Shown: one piece after another, positions 63,601-64,000 of the stretch
Position numbering within the stretch: the first letter of the stretch is position 1
Layout: every line of letters begins with the position of its first letter
NCBI RefSeq assembly: GCF_034259325.1
Contig: NZ_JAXIVS010000010.1
Location: 248,001 to 312,000, forward strand
DNA length: 64,000 nucleotides
Origin: Hyalangium ruber
GTDB taxonomy: Bacteria; Myxococcota; Myxococcia; Myxococcales; Myxococcaceae
Reading direction: 5' to 3'
Translations under genes and position numbers: made by a program
Notes under the pieces: model-generated
What the model was told of the DNA's origin: nothing
The model's input: the letters and a program-made list of their open reading frames with translations, nothing else
Database searches by the model: none

Positions 63601-64000
63601 GCGCTCTTGGAGCAAAACTCGAGTTCTTACGATCAGTCACTCTTGGCCGAGACACTCGGGGCTCGTGCGAAGGCCGCCTGGGCCGCCAGAGACGCGAAGG
63701 CCGCCGAGCACGGCTTTACTGCAGCCCTGACCCTGGGGCGTGCCCTCAGCCAGTCCGACCCAGGAGATACGTACTATCGCTGGGTGCTGACCCAGATCTT
63801 GGTGGAGTTCGCACGATTCCGTTTCGACAGCAGAGCCTTCTCCGAAGCGGCCAGCCTCTATAAGGAGGCGCAAGACCACGGGCGTGTCCTCCACGAGGGA
63901 GAAAAGCCCAACAAGCGCTATGCGCTGGTCCTAGCCGAGAGCCTGCTCGGAGGCGAGCAGTTGGCGGAGTCTCTGGCAGACGCTGCCCGTACCGCTCAGC
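60676..64000 (+). CDS. Ser/Thr kinase fused to nSTAND-type NTPase and TPRs (runs off window)
   Basis: Open from ATG 60676 to the window edge (1108 codons seen, no stop). The kinase domain (about 12-275) has VGSGGMGEVF, VALKLL, VHRDLKPENVF, LDFGIAK and GTATYMAPEQ, all intact. A STAND-like NTPase follows at about 305-600 (FFGRQTEIGELL, then P-loop EGPSGVGKSSLVQAGLLPRL; LLLVIEQMEELL as Walker B), typical of nSTAND1. One TM helix lies near 766-785 (ALIVACLAATVASMATA), followed by TPR-like helices (ARALYDRAIALLEQ, AAEHGFTAALTLGRALSQ). It may be a STAND-type signalling sensor with the TPRs beyond the membrane. Divergent from the gene at 58920-60485. Confidence 0.9.
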   Translation, partial: MERVGTLIGPYRLRHRVGSGGMGEVFAAFHERMEQEVALKLLSPDAARDQQLVARFLQEGRALARLQHPGVVQVLNCDQLDDGTVFLAMELLQGLSLREWMRRQPGPVPREVALALGKQVAEVMADIHAKEVVHRDLKPENVFLCPSPSVEPGYRIKLLDFGIAKVPPALSGSNVDTQVQTQAPTFLGTATYMAPEQFRNAATVDGRADVYSLGVMLFELLTGRPPFDSSEQVEVISMHIRAEPPSLQEALPATPGVFSAFVSSMLSKNPQERPGMLRCLEVFSGRWDDRQDECPIPGLLAFTESQAELFFGRQTEIGELLTLLEASHEGLHRWVQLEGPSGVGKSSLVQAGLLPRLKQALPQQSPRWRIASLRPSHSPLRSLAVALLAAYKDTGLDRSPEQLEEALHAGPDALQRLVKAYTPPGSCLLLVIEQMEELLTLGEADRLRMEELVASALSAPDSSLRLLTTLRSDFIYRLEQLPRLSRQLNEAVRYYLRPMEDEALTQAIHGMAQRAGLRLSEGLPERMVRDTTSESSRLPLLSHTLRGLWALRHGTSLTHERYEQLGGVGGALARQAEELLDSLGAEGRERAKWLLLDLVHVSHGVHGAPAIRRSRLRQEVLASAGGDALAEEVLLRLSGMRSETAGKAEQTLRLIDVSGEPEPTQQRVDLIHETLLQKVPSFVGWLEHERTLLERNMELEVAAHAWEQAGCPRGDLPTGTLLQHYRESAGARTAQGHQARRASERATRFLESAMRFDLLRARVKRALIVACLAATVASMATAIQASSERQRAETTLQQAIGLTNDFVSDVDWVLGRRAHTLEARDQLLKRFGELLAKLPEQDRKNLKVLLVSIKTWQRHGDLFFHDGTLSQADHIFDSARHALQQGLMSHPGNPDLMFRLGLDASKRGKIARAREHWEQARVYFLEANSLFARPHPTHRPEDHRRTQATSYSELADLDLASGQTAAARALYDRAIALLEQNSSSYDQSLLAETLGARAKAAWAARDAKAAEHGFTAALTLGRALSQSDPGDTYYRWVLTQILVEFARFRFDSRAFSEAASLYKEAQDHGRVLHEGEKPNKRYALVLAESLLGGEQLAESLADAARTAQ

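Overview
The window is chromosomal DNA from a large-genome, high-GC Deltaproteobacterium. It is most likely a myxobacterium of the Cystobacterineae (Archangium/Cystobacter/Myxococcus-like). The grounds are a GC content of roughly 70% by eye with strong G/C in third codon positions, several eukaryote-like Ser/Thr kinases, an FHA-sigma54 activator, a caspase-like protease, propeller-type hybrid histidine kinases, and many long secreted repeat lipoproteins. It holds about 40 genes and no rRNA, tRNA, CRISPR array, insertion sequence or prophage that I can see. The only housekeeping replication gene is dnaN.

Layout. 0-7.4 kb: a MORN-like secreted protein, a secreted protein with three near-identical 513-bp repeats, and a kinase/cyclase-like/AAA/TPR giant. 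7.4-11.5 kb (minus): DUF5995, a BNR-repeat lipoprotein and dnaN. 11.8-13.4 kb (plus): msrB, a small lipoprotein, a frameshifted secreted ORF, and a small gene whose ATG overlaps the stop of that broken frame. 13.4-17.0 kb (minus): ECF sigma factor, DUF4384-like membrane protein and caspase-like protein, joined by ATGA overlaps. 17.3-22.7 kb (minus): a lipoprotein of 14 CARDB repeats. 22.8-36.4 kb: a redox/NAD neighbourhood with a triple universal stress protein, D-lactate dehydrogenase, thioredoxin 2, nicotinate phosphoribosyltransferase, a histidine kinase, and then a minus-strand set of a VWA protein, a nicotinamidase-like hydrolase, a zinc-ribbon kinase, a PP2C phosphatase and an NrtR-type Nudix regulator, followed by a lipid kinase and an SDR. 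36.7-45 kb (plus): secreted proteins (an unusually AT-rich lipoprotein, a PEGA protein, an M64 peptidase, a Cys-rich repeat lipoprotein). 45-54.4 kb: a chemoreceptor, an ARPP-1 protein, an FHA-sigma54 activator coupled to a membrane kinase, a DUF2079 protein, a J-like membrane protein and an HCCA-isomerase-like DsbA-fold protein. 54.4-60.5 kb (minus): a response regulator, a hybrid kinase and a duplicated-domain membrane protein. 60.7 kb to the end: a kinase-STAND-TPR protein that runs off the window.

The most interesting find is the NrtR-type cluster at 28.7-34.3 kb. Two promoters share the same design: a -35 box, a 17-bp spacer filled by the palindrome TAGTGT-N7-ACAC(T/C)A, and a -10 box TATGTT. 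One lies upstream of nrtR-PP2C-kinase and the other upstream of the nicotinamidase-VWA pair. This suggests a NAD-metabolite-controlled regulon that joins NAD salvage to a VWA/PP2C/zinc-ribbon-kinase triad resembling the TerY-P triad of tellurium-resistance (Ter) gene systems. Other strong points are the sigma/DUF4384/caspase operon, the FHA activator-kinase pair, and the probable decayed secreted gene with an intact coupled partner.
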